A DNA stretch of 64,000 nt. Origin: Gnetum montanum. Taxonomy: Eukaryota > Streptophyta > Gnetopsida > Gnetales > Gnetaceae. This document shows positions 10,950 to 23,065 of this stretch, in pieces. The position numbers and the translations under genes are program-made. The notes under the pieces are model-generated. The model made no database searches. It was not told the origin of the DNA and saw nothing but the letters and a program-made list of their open reading frames with translations. Each line of letters starts with the position of its first letter. Position 1 is the first letter of the stretch. Location: assembly GCA_015680685.1 (NCBI GenBank), contig MNCI01002813.1:1-64000 (forward strand), given 5' to 3'.

Positions 10950-12849
10950 TAATCATTTTTTATCTTCTTTGATTTTACAACTTTTTGTTTTTCAGTTTTT
11001 AAAATTTTAAAATTTCTTATTTTATCTTTTTATCTTTTTGTGTTTTTGTTCTTTTACATTTTTTATAAGTAATCTCATCTATGAATAAAACACTCATGTG
11101 GATCATTGGTTGAGGTGTGTTTTATGTTATCGTGTCCTGAGTGATCAATTATATGGATAGTGAGCCCATTACACCCACTCATCCACTCTACAAATAAGAG
11201 GTTTTGTTCAAAGGTACAGTGATATTCTTGATAGTCTTAAAACTTAAAATTAATTTTGTGTTCATTGTACCTAGAATGAAGAAGGATGGACCAAGAGGAA
11301 ATGATTAGGGTGTGACATCAAGGGGACTTGTGGATTCTCTTTGGTGACATCAAGAGGACTTGTGGATTCTCTTTGGTGTAACGTGGTCATACTAAGATCC
11401 TTGCAGATCTAATGAAAATGGAAGTAAGAGTAATAAAAAAGGGGCTCTCAAAAATCCAATGCTGTTCTAGGGGGTCCCACTCGAAAGAAATGCACCCATT
11501 CCTGAAGGTTGACAACTTCTCTAGATTCAGTATTAAAAAAAATTAAAAAAAAGAAAGAAAAAAGAAAATGAAAAGAAAAGTGCCACAAAAAAATTTACTC
11601 CTCCCATGAACAAAATGTCAAGTGATTGTATGCCTTGTTGTTATGATACTCTCATAGTTGTTCATCAAGGGATGAAACAATGCGATCTCACTGGTTAGAG
11701 GAATGGACTTGGTCCTGATCTTGGAATGATGGGTTAATGACATGCTAATCATGCTTTTCACACAGGATTCACTATGCCCTGGGTTAATTACCTCATGTCC
11801 CAATCTCTATGATCCCTTCTATACTTCGTTTCATCTCACTGTTCATGTAATTGTAGCTCGTGTCCTATGTAACATAGAATTCTTACCTTATTCCGGTGAT
11901 ATTTACATGCGTGTGTTTTATGGAGTTAGTGCAGATTACATTTAACCCTTCTAGTACCCATGACACTTTCAGTGTGGTTACATAAGGGCATTATAGGTTG
12001 AAACCTGCTTTGGGGAGGATCCACTGGTGTAATTTTTTGTAATCTTCACTTATGACATAGCTCACACACACCATTTCTTGTCCTCAACATAATTTTTCAT
12101 AATGTTCTTTCCCTACTATTATCCCTCTGAATTTCAATGTTCCTATGTACCATTACATAGCCTTTTTCTCCCATTTGAGGTTTTATTGATAAAATCCACA
12201 CCATCATAATTAATTGTGCCTTTTGAATTAATGAAATTACCCTAGAAACATTCAACATGTATCACATCTCCTAAGTTTTCAACATAGATTTTGAGAAAAT
12301 ATTTAAAAAATTTGATTTTTTTCCTTGGGCATATACATCGATATTGCGTATGCAATGTATCGTACATGATATTGCATCCCCCCCTCCCCCCCACAACACT
12401 TAGCATCATTTCTTGTCATTCATGTGGGAGAGTTTTTAAAAATTTTATCTACAAATTGCAAGTGTGACACCTTTGCTTTACAACCTCTATCTTGCTCGCT
12501 GATACTCCGATTTTAATTCCATCTGAACCTACTTGAACCCAGAGTGTTCAGCTTAGTTTTGGGGGAGGGACATCTACCGAAAAGTGCCTAACAATTTTGG
12601 AATTTATCATCACCCAAAGAACATCATATAGGGTAATTAGATATAACACTTGCAATAATTATGCCTAAAAATCATTTAATCCCTAGGTATACCAGGAAAC
12701 TAAAATGGAAAACCACCTAAGTCAAAGGACTCATTATTATAGTTTTTTTGGGAAATATCACATGTGATAACATAAGATCATTAATTAAGGCAAGTAGTAA
12801 GGTATAAACTAACTTTAAAAAAAATGTTACCAATGCTTAGTCCTATGTG
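10950..12849 (+). other. ATH-2 non-coding block matching the post-integrase region of ATH-3
   Basis: No gene seen. It opens with a T-rich tract (10,956-11,065). Near 12,000-12,030 the sequence TTTGGGGAGGATCCACTGG matches, inverted, 28,410-28,430 downstream of ATH-3 integrase. This shows that gag here joins directly to 3' non-coding DNA, with pol missing. A GATATTG/GTATGC palindromic cluster and a C-rich run lie at 12,336-12,395. Confidence 0.6.
11313..11376. repeat. Two-copy 32-bp tandem repeat
   Basis: Two units beginning TGACATCAAGGGGACTTGTG and TGACATCAAGAGGACTTGTG stand head to tail with one difference. Related ATH elements show a single copy of a similar sequence in the matching region (near 29,100 and 39,930). 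Confidence 0.85.
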
Positions 12850-15601
12850 ATAGCAGATGGCCCCGAAATATGGACAATAGGAAGGTCCTACTCAAGGTGG
12901 AAGAAAATGATCTTGGAGAGGTGGAAGACAAGATCCTACCAGAAAACATGCAGAATAAGAGAATAATCATTCAGTGTTCATCAAGAAGATCCTCCTACCA
13001 TATGGTTTGGGCAGGAAGAAGGAGGAGCTGCTGCAGCACCTGAATAGGGACAACATCTAATGTTGCCCCAAGATTGTGTTCAGGCCATCCATAAAAAGTC
13101 CACATTCACTGTGGTGATTTTGGAATTGAACTTTGAATCTTTTGTAGAGTTCGCTCCTCAGGCCGTTAGGGATCACCTTAAAGGATCCCCATTATGGCCT
13201 ACCCTTTCTAAAAGTGGTGTCTGGTACCTAGGAGAGACGTACCAATTTTGGCACAATAGGGGGTAAGGCACCACTATCAATATTTTTGGTGTGATAGTTG
13301 ATTTCTCTACAGAGGAAATTTCAAAAGTGTTAAAACTTTCAAATATAGGGTCCAAAGTTGCTCAGTTATCCACCCATTTAGGCCCCGATGTGTGACGATA
13401 TTGGTCAGAGAAGGCTTATGGAAGAGATAAAAAATTTGGTGATTTGACGATGCAATAGAGGATTTAATTAAAAATTGAAACATATCACCTCTTTCCCATG
13501 AAGGGCTTGAAAAGAATATCAATGTATGCAGCTAGAGGATGTGTAGTGCTGATGGGAAAGGTTATCGCTAACCTATCCCATCTATATTTAGCAGAGATCT
13601 TAAGGTGGTTCGAGGAATGAAAGATAGAGAAAATGACACTGCCTTTCCCTTGTCTTATCAGAAATATTTTCCAACATGTTGGTATTTGGGGATACACCAA
13701 TGATTTCCTTCAAAAATCCCAAACTCCTTCATAGGAGAAATTGCTAAAGGCGCCAGCTCCAAGGAAGAGCACTAGCGAAGAGCTAGGACCAGAACAAGAA
13801 TTAGAATAGATGGCTAGATCAACTGCAAATCAACTTGCAAGACCCAGCCAACATCCAGGCATGGGTCCCAACCAAAAATAGGAAGGAGGGACTAGCATAG
13901 CCTAGGATCAACTACCACTGTTGCAAGACTATAGACCGTCGATGAGCCATCTCAGGGCCATCGCTGAGATGGTCAGTTGTGGAAGTCATGATGACACAAA
14001 CCTCTTCTACATCATTGATGATATCATTCAGCCCACGATCTCTTTGGATCACACAAGGGGTGAAATTTCTATTTACATAGGAGGAGGGGAAAGCATATGG
14101 TCACAAAAGATCTCAGAAAACGTGGCATCTTTCCAAGTGCAATTAGAAACTAGTGAAGGGGCCACTGTGGTGGTTATGCAACACCAGAATTCCATGGGAG
14201 TTGTAGAAGTGGTTACAGACCACATTAAAGAATCCTTCAATGTACCTGTTGTGCCACTGATAGATCTCATAAGGGCATGGAATGCTCAAACTTTGGCTGG
14301 AACCTCAATGACTCATGCGGAACATGAGGATGTGCTTGATTGATTGCCCCAAATAGGGAAAATAATGACATCCCTATTTGACATTCCTCAGGATGTTACA
14401 ACAATTTAGTTAGAGCTCATTTCCATGAAGGGAAAGTTGGTCTTAATAGAAGTGAGGGTTGAGCATGTTGAAGCTAAAGTGTAGAAATTGCAAGAATAGC
14501 TCGTGGCCCTACAAGAAGCACAGTGGAACCCTCTGTAATTTGTTCCAATAGACCAGCTAGATAATTTTAGAACTGAGCAACTAACCAAACTAATAGTGAA
14601 GAATAAAAGGGGGGTTGATGAAAAAGAGAAGGTTTTTTGGGATGCCTTTGTAGCATAGGTGCAAACTCATGCACATATCAAGGCACTCAAGGCCTTACAA
14701 GAAGAAAACAAGCAGCTCGTTGTAGACAACCTTCAGTTGACCATTGTAGAATAATTCATCCAGGTCAATAGAGATGTAAGCCATTTAGCTAGAGATAATT
14801 GAACCCTCTCGATGGAGGAGGTACACGTCAGTCGTCAAAAGTCAGCTATTGAGATAAACACGTGGCAAAATGAGGCTAAACGACATGAGAAGCTAGAAAA
14901 GCACTTCTAAGATTAGGTGGGGATGTACAAATAGATCCTTGAGAAGGAGATCCATATGGCCAATGCCTAGATCAATGCTATCATTTCTCAACACATTGAC
15001 TGGTGAGCCATATTGGACACCTATGCCTTTGCCCATCAAGTGGAAATTAAGAGCTGGAACTTGCAGATTTAGGATTTGAAAGAATACATGGAGTTGGAAA
15101 ATTTGAGGTATGCCAACCTTGTCATGTTAATAGAATGGTGTCCAAGGATAGAGCTTGAGTAGCAGGTAGCAACCACCTACATCAAATATGAAGCAGAATT
15201 TTGCAGAATGTAAGAAGTTCTTGGAAAAATTGGAAGTTGCAAATTCTGAACTTAAGGTGGTAAAGGCAAGCTACCAAGGCCAAAAGGGTGTTACAGTAGA
15301 TTTGGCTCAATGGTTAGTATATTTTCAAGAGTACAAGGATAAAGCAAGAGCCTATGAGGAGGAATGATAGGTGTTCGTGGCTTGATATGTCAAGGCCAAT
15401 CAAATGTTTCCGCAACTACTCTATCCCTGGGAAGTGCCGACTTCATCAAACATTGAAACATTAGCATAGACAACACAAGACCCTCAGACTAAAGAGAAGA
15501 AGCTCCAAGCCATACTTCAATGGCATTAAGCCTCAAAACTTGAAGCACAAGATAAAGGGAAAACACCAATGGAGGAGCCACCGCCACCAGGAACTACATG
15601 A
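12850..15601 (+). pseudogene. ATH-2 second ORF: long protein with coiled-coil C-terminal half, broken
   Basis: I do not recognise this protein with certainty. The frame can be followed for about 900 codons to a TGA at 15,599-15,601. Its N-terminal part (about 13,060-13,700) has a compact domain with WYLGETYQFWHN and a motif NIFQHVGIWG. In layout this is reminiscent of the 'putative plant transposon protein' domains found in some plant gypsy elements. From about 14,400 it becomes Leu/Glu/Gln/Lys-rich, consistent with a long coiled coil. It ends with a Pro-rich tail (EEPPPPGTT). Between 13,921 and 15,180 one frame persists despite more than a dozen stops; every stop I checked is a TAG, TAA or TGA one C-to-T change from a Gln or Arg codon. 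A frameshift follows near 15,210. No RT, integrase or protease motif is present. ATH-3 has no room for this ORF between integrase and LTR. Confidence 0.7.
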
Positions 15602-15750
15602 GTTCCAAAATTTTTGTAGTTGTAGCACATTCTGTGTGCTATGTCTTTGTTTTTTTTTTACATTTCACACTATAACATAATCCAATTTTCTCATCTAATA
15701 ATCCCATACCTATCCACTATGTAATCACTATAACTCAAGGATGAATTTTC

Positions 15751-15767
15751 ATTCAGTCATGGGGGTA
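15751..15767 (+). other. ATH-2 polypurine tract
   Basis: ATTCAGTCATGGGGGTA immediately precedes the 3' LTR. The same sequence, inverted, precedes the ATH-3 3' LTR at 27,645-27,662. It is the plus-strand primer site for reverse transcription. Confidence 0.75.
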
Positions 15768-16608
15768 TGATGAGTTATCATTTGGGGGCGACCGCGATAT
15801 CGTGTACATGATATCACATGCCTAGTCACGATATCACATATGCGATATTGTGGCCTATCTCCTAATCTATAAATAAGAGGTAGACAGATGAGTTTAGGCA
15901 TCTAGTTTTTAGTCCCTTAGCAAAAATCTTGTAGGTTTTCCTTCTTAGAGTTAGAATTATTTTCCAGTGTATGCCCATAGTGTGGTGATTGTAATTGTAT
16001 GACATCCTTATTCAAGTGTGATGTACTTGAACATGCACATGGCCAGAAATAAATATTGAGATTACTTCATCATTGCAACATTAACTTAGTTTAATTAATT
16101 AATTAATTAATTATTCTTGTTATTTACTACTTTCCTAGTTAATCTCTCTCACCCTTAAACTCATGTTAAAATGCAAAATGAATATGACTTGATTATGAGC
16201 ATTTAAGTATGACTACTTGGTAACCCAGTAGCATACCTAGGATCTACCCTTGGTAATCCTAGTGGTAGTAGTGCACAAAGTCCAAGATGTGTACGGATAA
16301 TCAAGGAACGGATGCTCATCGCACTTAGGCTAGATTAGATTCTCTCACCCTCTCTCTCCTAGATTAGTTAATATTACTTTCCATTACCTTCAGGAGTAGC
16401 ATTAGATTAGAAACCACATCATACACCTCACTTTGGACTAAACCATACATGACAAAGTTAATACTAGTCTAGGTGGGAAGACAACAAACTATGAACTAAG
16501 GCTAACTATCGATATTCCACAACTAGTCCATCTACGGAGTTCAATCGGATCACGCATGTAACACTCATATTTGTATGGTTGAGTGTAGGGGTACCTTGCC
16601 ACTCATCA
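15768..16608 (+). repeat. ATH-2 3' LTR
   Basis: An 841-bp LTR, partner of 8,002-8,808. It starts TGATGAGTTATCATTTGGGG and ends CCACTCATCA, followed by the CCTAC target duplication. Between its start and the TATA box (15,868-15,875) it has more GATATC-type units than the 5' copy, which accounts for the length difference. Confidence 0.92.
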
Positions 16609-16613
16609 CCTAC

Positions 16614-16960
16614 AAAAGGTTAAACTTGGTGATACCTGTCAACAACACAACAACCTAATACATGTGCCACTAAGTTACAAATGAATAAAATAACTTGGCC
16701 ATTCTAATGATGGGAGCTTGACATTAGAATGATACCAAGAGAGGTAGAAGGAAAAGCATCACCATGACTTGAACAAGTGAAAGATCAAGGAAGGTGACTT
16801 GGTTCTCAAGGCTATTCATGAGCATGTAGAAAAGTTCTCAAGTAGCTAGAAAGAACCTTTTCTAGTCATCAAAGCCTATGATAGCAAAGCCTTAGATTGG
16901 TAAATATGGATGGGAATGAGCTGACCAACCTAGCCAACCATTCCTATTTCAAGTGTTATT
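16614..16960 (+). pseudogene. TAT-1 pol, second part: integrase remnant with core deleted
   Basis: Resumes the integrase zinc finger exactly where ATH-2 entered (QKVKLGDTCQQHNN). The first Cys of the CxxC pair is Gly. The sequence reaches the first catalytic Asp (WELDI, compare WGLDIIG in TAT-3). It then jumps straight to the integrase C-terminal part (YQER, then EGDLVLKAIHEHV, then NLANHSYFKCYYI). The catalytic core with the second Asp and the Glu, roughly 0.5 kb, is gone. Many stops. Confidence 0.82.
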
Positions 16961-19500
16961 ACATCTAACATGATTATCTTTACATGTGTGAATCAAATAG
17001 CTAACATTGATATTTTTTACAACTAGTAGCAAGAGAGCCTTAATAATCTCTCTCTATTTGTCATAATGAATGAATTACAAGTCTTGTAAATCTAATGCAC
17101 ATCATACAAATATTTTAATAATGTCCTAGTAGTAATCTATAGTGACCCAATTTGCTAGTTGTCCCATGTAGTCATATGCAATGTATTGTAACAACATGTT
17201 TTCTTTATCTTATTTTCTTATCGTCTTAGAGTTGTGCTTGCAGGATGAAGCTTGGAAGTCATTGCAAAGGTGCAACTCATCAAAACATCTAAAAGACTAC
17301 AAGAAAATTTCATACTATAGTCTTGTAACCTTTACCATAAAAATTAAGGTAGTATTTCATTGTAAAATATGTGGTTTGTAGCCCATAAGGTGCAATCTCA
17401 TATACTTTAGCTTATTAGGGCTGAAAATGCATCATAAGTTACTGTTTCCTCACTTCCCAAGTGGAAAAAGCTATATTAGATATGTATCTCAGCTTGGTAG
17501 GGCTGAAAATACCTTGGGGGTTTCCAAATTTGGATTTTTCATGGTACTTTTGTTGGCCATGGCAATTAATACGTTGGAACAAATGGCAGCCAGTGTGTTA
17601 ATTTATGGGCTTTTAAATGTCACATCAAAACCAACATATCTTTTCTAGGAGAAGTCAAGACCAACATATTTTCGTTGGAACACATCATGGCTAGTGTACT
17701 TCTCATGGAACTCAATGTATCTTTGCCAAGGCCAATGTATCTTTGGTGAAGTCTACATATATATTGAAATCTAGCATATATTTTTGGATCCTAGCATACT
17801 TTTGATGACCTTTCTGCATCAAACTTACCAAAACTAGGAAAATACTTTTGATGGCTTTTCACACCTATAATTTGTAGTAATTTATCAATAACCATGTTAG
17901 AGAGTTACAATAACATGTCATCACCAATAATCCTATTTAAAAAAAATTCAACCACATTACAAGGAAATCTATATTTAGCTTAGCATAGAGACTCTTAGAG
18001 CATCGAAAAGCACCAAAGAGCCCAACACCAAGTAACCATTTTCTACACCCATCAAGAAGATCCATACCTGTGAACTAGTGAAGATTTTTGAGAGTGGAAC
18101 TTTAAAGCATGTGATTCATGGAGCTGACTACAAGACACACTATACCAGTTTTACCAGGACTACAACCATCTCTCACATAGCTCTTTGTTCATTTAAAACA
18201 CAAAACTTGTGCTTCTTTGAACTCTCTTGTATTTGCAATTATTGTAATTTTTAATAAATTTGCAGTTCATTTGCTTCATGCAAGTTTATTTTTTTTATTT
18301 CTCTTGGTTGGATCTACATTTTACATTTAATTTTTTAAAGCCATTTCATGATTTTTATGTCCTTGGATGATCGAAGAGACCATCTAGGATGCTTTAGATC
18401 CTCTTCTTGGAGGTCCTTGGAATTTGAAGTTAAACTCTTCCACATGAAATTTTCAATTTTTCTAGCACCAAATTTTTCAAGCACTACAATTTCTAGTGCT
18501 AGAAGGAGAGCCTCCACCTAAGTTCTTTGCCTAATTTAATTTGTCCTTGGTAAAGTCAATTTTCACAAATCTGAAATTTTAAAATCCATATTTGGACCTA
18601 CCAAGAAAACCAACACTACCATCCATCCTCCTACAACTAATACCCAATGTTTTAATTGCTGCCAGTTTTGGTTTTTACAAAAATTTCATAGTAGTTGCCG
18701 GACTTTCAAAAACTAGCATATTTTTTGTAATGCAACCTACAAATATTTTTTTAAAAAACTTAGCCTTTGGTCTTTCTACAGGCTAGCGTATCTTTTTCAC
18801 CATCCATTTCCTATTGTGAAATTTTCCATCAAGTCTCTTGGCAAAAGAAACACACCTTTTCCCATAACCCCAATGTATTTTCACCGAAATACCTAATGTA
18901 GTTTTGGTGAACCAATCATATTTCCCACTACCATATAAAGCCAACATATTTTTTCAAGATACCCAGTGTATCTTTTGAAAAAATAACATATTTATTTGTT
19001 CTACAACAAATTCCACAAGGAAAAAGCATCCAAGTGTAGTTTTGGCAAGATAAGTCAAGCTTACCTTTCCCATCTCACGAACGCATCTCTTGCTAGAAAC
19101 CCAACACATTTTTTGTATTAAAAGAAAAAATCATCTATTTCCTATAAGCACTAGTGTGACTTTTACCAATGTAGGTTGGGTGGGGTAAACCCACTAAAAA
19201 ATCTACAATATTGCATTTGTCATTTTCACACTAAGATTATCTGATAACAAGTTGCAGTGCAAGCCTACATTTCCAAAATCAAAAATTTTAAACTAATTAA
19301 TTTTGAAATTTCTTTTTATCAGTGAAGTGCATAACACTACTATAGTCACCTGCACTATACATATAGTTGCATTTATTACTATTTTATAGCCAAAATCATT
19401 AATATGTTAGGAAATTCCACTGGTTGGAATTTTTAATTAAAAGGTGAATTACATAACTTGACAATTCTTGTGAGAAAATTGACAATGTTATCTATTTACT
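16961..19500 (+). other. TAT-1 3' untranslated/LTR-like DNA, degenerate repeats
   Basis: No gene seen. The region is AT-rich. A loose repeat of the type CCAACATATTTT / CCAATGTATCTTTGG recurs many times between about 17,630 and 19,160. It probably contains the 3' untranslated region and LTR of TAT-1, because a module shared with other Tat LTR regions lies at 18,340-18,500. I could not place LTR ends. Confidence 0.45.
18340..18500 (+). repeat. Tat LTR module, copy 1
   Basis: TGTCCTTGGATGATCGAAGA, followed by GACCATCTAGGATGCTTTAG, matches 45,331-45,480 (CCTGGGTGATCAACTAGACC) and 54,950-55,050. The three copies are all in plus orientation. At 54,950 the module lies downstream of a TATA box, so it is probably R/U5 sequence. 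Confidence 0.6.
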
Positions 19501-20744
19501 TAATTGACATGGCTTGAAACCAAGATGAAGTGCATGTATATGATCCAAAGGTTCCAGCTATGGCTAAGCATAGGTAATCATTTAGGGAAAGATGCCAAAG
19601 CCTAGATTTTGTCATCATAAATGAAGAATATTATAACTTCACAGGTACCAAAATACAAGTTGGATTGCTAATTCCATAAATGAAATCTGAATCTAAGCAT
19701 GAATTTGAATTAATTCGTATAAATGAAAAGGAGTACATTCACTCCTCTTACAACAAAATAAAACTAAACAACATCCATACTAGGTGAGAAGGCTAACTCA
19801 AAAAGCCACAATGAGGAAAATGATGAATTTTAGGCTAAACCTGAGGCTAAGAACTTCATAGGAAGTCTTTTCCAATAATTGACTTCCTAGGCCACTGCTT
19901 CTAGTTCAACCTCTCTTGCTTCTTCTGTAGGAAAGGTTCTTCAACCCTCATCTTGTCCATCCTATTTTACTATGTTTAGGTCAACACTCATCATAGTCAC
20001 TCATCAAGAATAACTTGTGCCTCAATTGACATTTTTTTTCTCCTCAATACCTTTTTCCATGTAGCCTCAATCTACATAACCATCAGCTATGATATTCACC
20101 ATAGCTCTTTCCTTCTCCATACCAATGAACCCCTCAATGGGATTCCAAGCAACCCAAATATCTCACAATCCATTTGCCTGCTTTATCTCTCAAATACCTG
20201 CTCAAAATTAATTTCTCTTTAGTTGGCACCATTTAACTTTAGTTGGCTTGATTTAGCATTATTTGATATCATTGGACATTAGTATGACATTGTTTCACCT
20301 TGCTCAACATCATTTGATGGGGATCAACCATCATTTGGCTTTCATTTTGCCTCATTTGTTATCATTTTTCTTTATTCTACATTATTTGGCCTTTAGTTCA
20401 TCTTATTTATCTTAACTTCTCTTCTATTACCCCTGTTGACCATGCTTTAACCTTGTTTGACACCATTGAGTGGGGTTCAACCATCATTTGGTCCCCTTCA
20501 GCCATCATTTGGCCTTATTTTACATCTTTAAGTCTTTCTTTCATCCTATGTACTTTAACCTACCTCTTAAAACCTTTGTTGACCTTGTTTAAACCTTATT
20601 TGACCATTGATGTAATGTATTTTGGCTTATTTATGCATTATTACTAGAGTATTTTGCATTGATTCAACATTATTTTCTCATTTTATCACATAAATGCCAC
20701 TTAATGTGCTTATGGTTAATGTGTAGGATTGGATTATAGAAACT
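19501..20744 (+). repeat. TAT-2 leader with CATCATTTGG repeats
   Basis: No convincing gene. From about 20,220 to 20,620 the motif CATCATTTGGCCTT recurs in degenerate form. Two longer units beginning at about 20,314 and 20,468 (CAACCATCATTTGG) are spaced about 154 bp apart. The block ends at the start of TAT-2 pol and is probably its leader. Confidence 0.5.
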
Positions 20745-23065
20745 TGGAAGCAAATTAGTTTACCATTGAACCTAAGTTGGCCTCATGGTGATGTTGAATG
20801 ATTCATTAATCTCAATTACTTAGATCTTGAACCTGAGAGCCCAATCAACCACATAGCCTCCATAGAAATGCCTCTTGAATGGCCGAAACACCTAGTTAAA
20901 ACCCTTGACCTTGAGGCTAGCAAAATTACCAAAGACTCTCTAGTTGAGGTTCCTATCATGACACACAATTATGAGGAGAAAACACTAAAATTAAGTTCCT
21001 TACTAAAACCTCAATAGGTTCAAGACATCACCAAGGTCCTCCAAGATAACATTAAGATCTTTTCTTGGTCATATGAAGATATGCTAGGCCTTGACCCATG
21101 TCTATTGCAATACAACATCATACTCAACCCTACTATTAGGCTAGTTAAGAAAAAGGTTTAAAAGATTAGATCATATTTAACCTTGGTAGTTTGTGATGAG
21201 ATCATAAAAATTGTATCAAAATGGTTTCATTCAAGCTATCAATGTTACATCGATTGGGAGTCTAACATAGTGGTAGTCCCTTAGAAAAATGGGAGTATAA
21301 ATATTTGTATTGATTTTTGAGACTTGAATAAGGCAACTATTAAAGATGATCTTCCTTTGCCTAGTATTAACCAACTTATCAATACTATGATTAGACATGC
21401 CTTGTTATTCTTCATGGATGGTTCTCAGGATACAATTAAGTTAGGATTAACCCAGAGCATCAACTTTGTATGATCTTCATGACCCCTTGGGGAATATTTT
21501 CCTACACCATGATTCCCTTTGGTTGAAAGAATGTAGGCATAACCTATCAATGAGAAATGGCCTATATCTTTAGTGATTACATGCTAGGTTTACTTAATGA
21601 CTATGTAGATGACATAGCTATCAAATCTAAAATGGCCAATGACCACATAGATGACCTTGACTTAATGCTTAAATAATTCCTTAATACAAACTCAAGTTTA
21701 ATCCTAAGAAGTGTGTCTATGATGTTAAAACTAGTAAGATGCTTGGCTTTGTAGTGTTTGAGGTAGGAATACCTGAAGATCATGATAAGGTTAAGGCCAT
21801 AACCAACTTAGTAGTGCCAACTAACCTTAAGGAGCTTTAGGGACTGGAAGGTAGATTGCAATTTATCCATAGGTTCATCACCAATCTCACAAATATGTTA
21901 TAGCCCATGCAACACTTGCTTACGAAAGGAGTTCGCTATGAGTGGATGGCTCAATGCTAAGAAGACTTTGAAAACCTTAAGCAAGAGTTATCACAACTAC
22001 CCATAGTTTATCTACAATAAAAGGATAAATTGTTTTACATCTACCTTGAAATATTTGACACATCCATTATCTTTCTACTCTATCAAAAATGAGATGATGA
22101 AGTAGAGATTCCCATTTACTACCCAAGTCATTCATTAATACCTATGAGACTCGATACACCAAAGTGGAGAAGTATTGTCTAGCCCTAGTCTTCTCATGGA
22201 AGAATTGGAGATACTACCTCTTTACGAGCCAACTTAATGTTATTTGCAAGGATAATGTGCTTAGATCCCTAATGATTAATATCTATAAAAGTAGCCAAAA
22301 AGCCCATTGAAAAACCATAACAGTTGAGTTTAACCTACTTTACATCTCCCAAGTTTCAATGAAAGGTCAAGCAGTAGCAGCACAACTCACAACTTCCCTA
22401 GTGGAAGATCATGTAGCCATTGATCCTGAATTCCCTTATGAGTATGTTAACATTGTCAACAAAGTACTTGAGGGCTATGAGGCTATTATTCACTTCGACA
22501 AAGCTTCAACTACCCATGGGACCAATGCTAATACCATCATAACATCACCTTCTATTGTTATCCAGCCCATATCTTACTATTTTCAATTCCCATGTACCAA
22601 CAACATGGCAGCGTTTGAAGGATTAATTAGGGTGTTGGTTGTAGTTCATGGCCAAGGAATCAAATTCTTGATGATAAAAGGTGATTCATAACTTGTATTT
22701 AATCAAGTGACATAGGTTTATGCATGTAAAGCCAAACATTTACAATCTTATTATGACCTAGGTAAGAAACTAATGCAAAAATTTACAAACATTGGTATCC
22801 AACATATACCCTAAACCAAGAACACCTTAGTTGATGCAATTACAACATTAGCCCTAAGTGTGGCACTTGATGTGTTTAGCAAGTTTCCTTCCTTAACTAT
22901 GAGCTATTCTATTTCCATTACACAGGAAATTGAAGGTACCTCCATATCCACTATTAATACCACTCTTCAAAAAGAGTGGTATGATGATATCAAGTGCTAC
23001 CTAATGCATGGTGAACCTTGGTAGGGCATGAATACTTCTCAAAAGGATGTTGTACATAAAGGACA
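20745..23065 (+). pseudogene. TAT-2 pol: RT, RNase H and archaeal-type RNase H; integrase missing
   Basis: Tat-lineage pol without a recognisable gag upstream. A pre-RT segment (EWPKHLVKTLDLEA) is followed by the RT, with the YVDD catalytic box intact at 21,602-21,613 and a fingers motif DLNKATIKDDLPLP. RNase H comes next (KVEKYCLALVFSW), then the archaeal-type RNase H at about 22,359-22,720 with HFDKAST, FEGLI and IKGDS. A conserved linker (EWYDDIKCYLMHGE) leads to a break near 23,055, after which no integrase is found. Stops and shifts throughout. It closely resembles TAT-1 in the shared parts. Confidence 0.88.

Larger units (their letters stand above)
8002..16608 (+). mobile_element. ATH-2, complete but pol-less Athila-like LTR element
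   Basis: This 8,607-bp element is bounded by two related LTRs and perfect 5-bp target duplications CCTAC (7,997-8,001 and 16,609-16,613). Order: 5' LTR, tRNA-Asp-like primer site, gag, 1.9 kb of non-coding DNA, a second long ORF rich in coiled coil, polypurine tract, 3' LTR. No protease, RT, RNase H or integrase sequence is visible. DNA that follows integrase in ATH-3 follows gag directly here. It is therefore a non-autonomous derivative that would have needed enzymes from an autonomous relative such as ATH-3. It is inserted in the integrase region of TAT-1. Confidence 0.92.
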
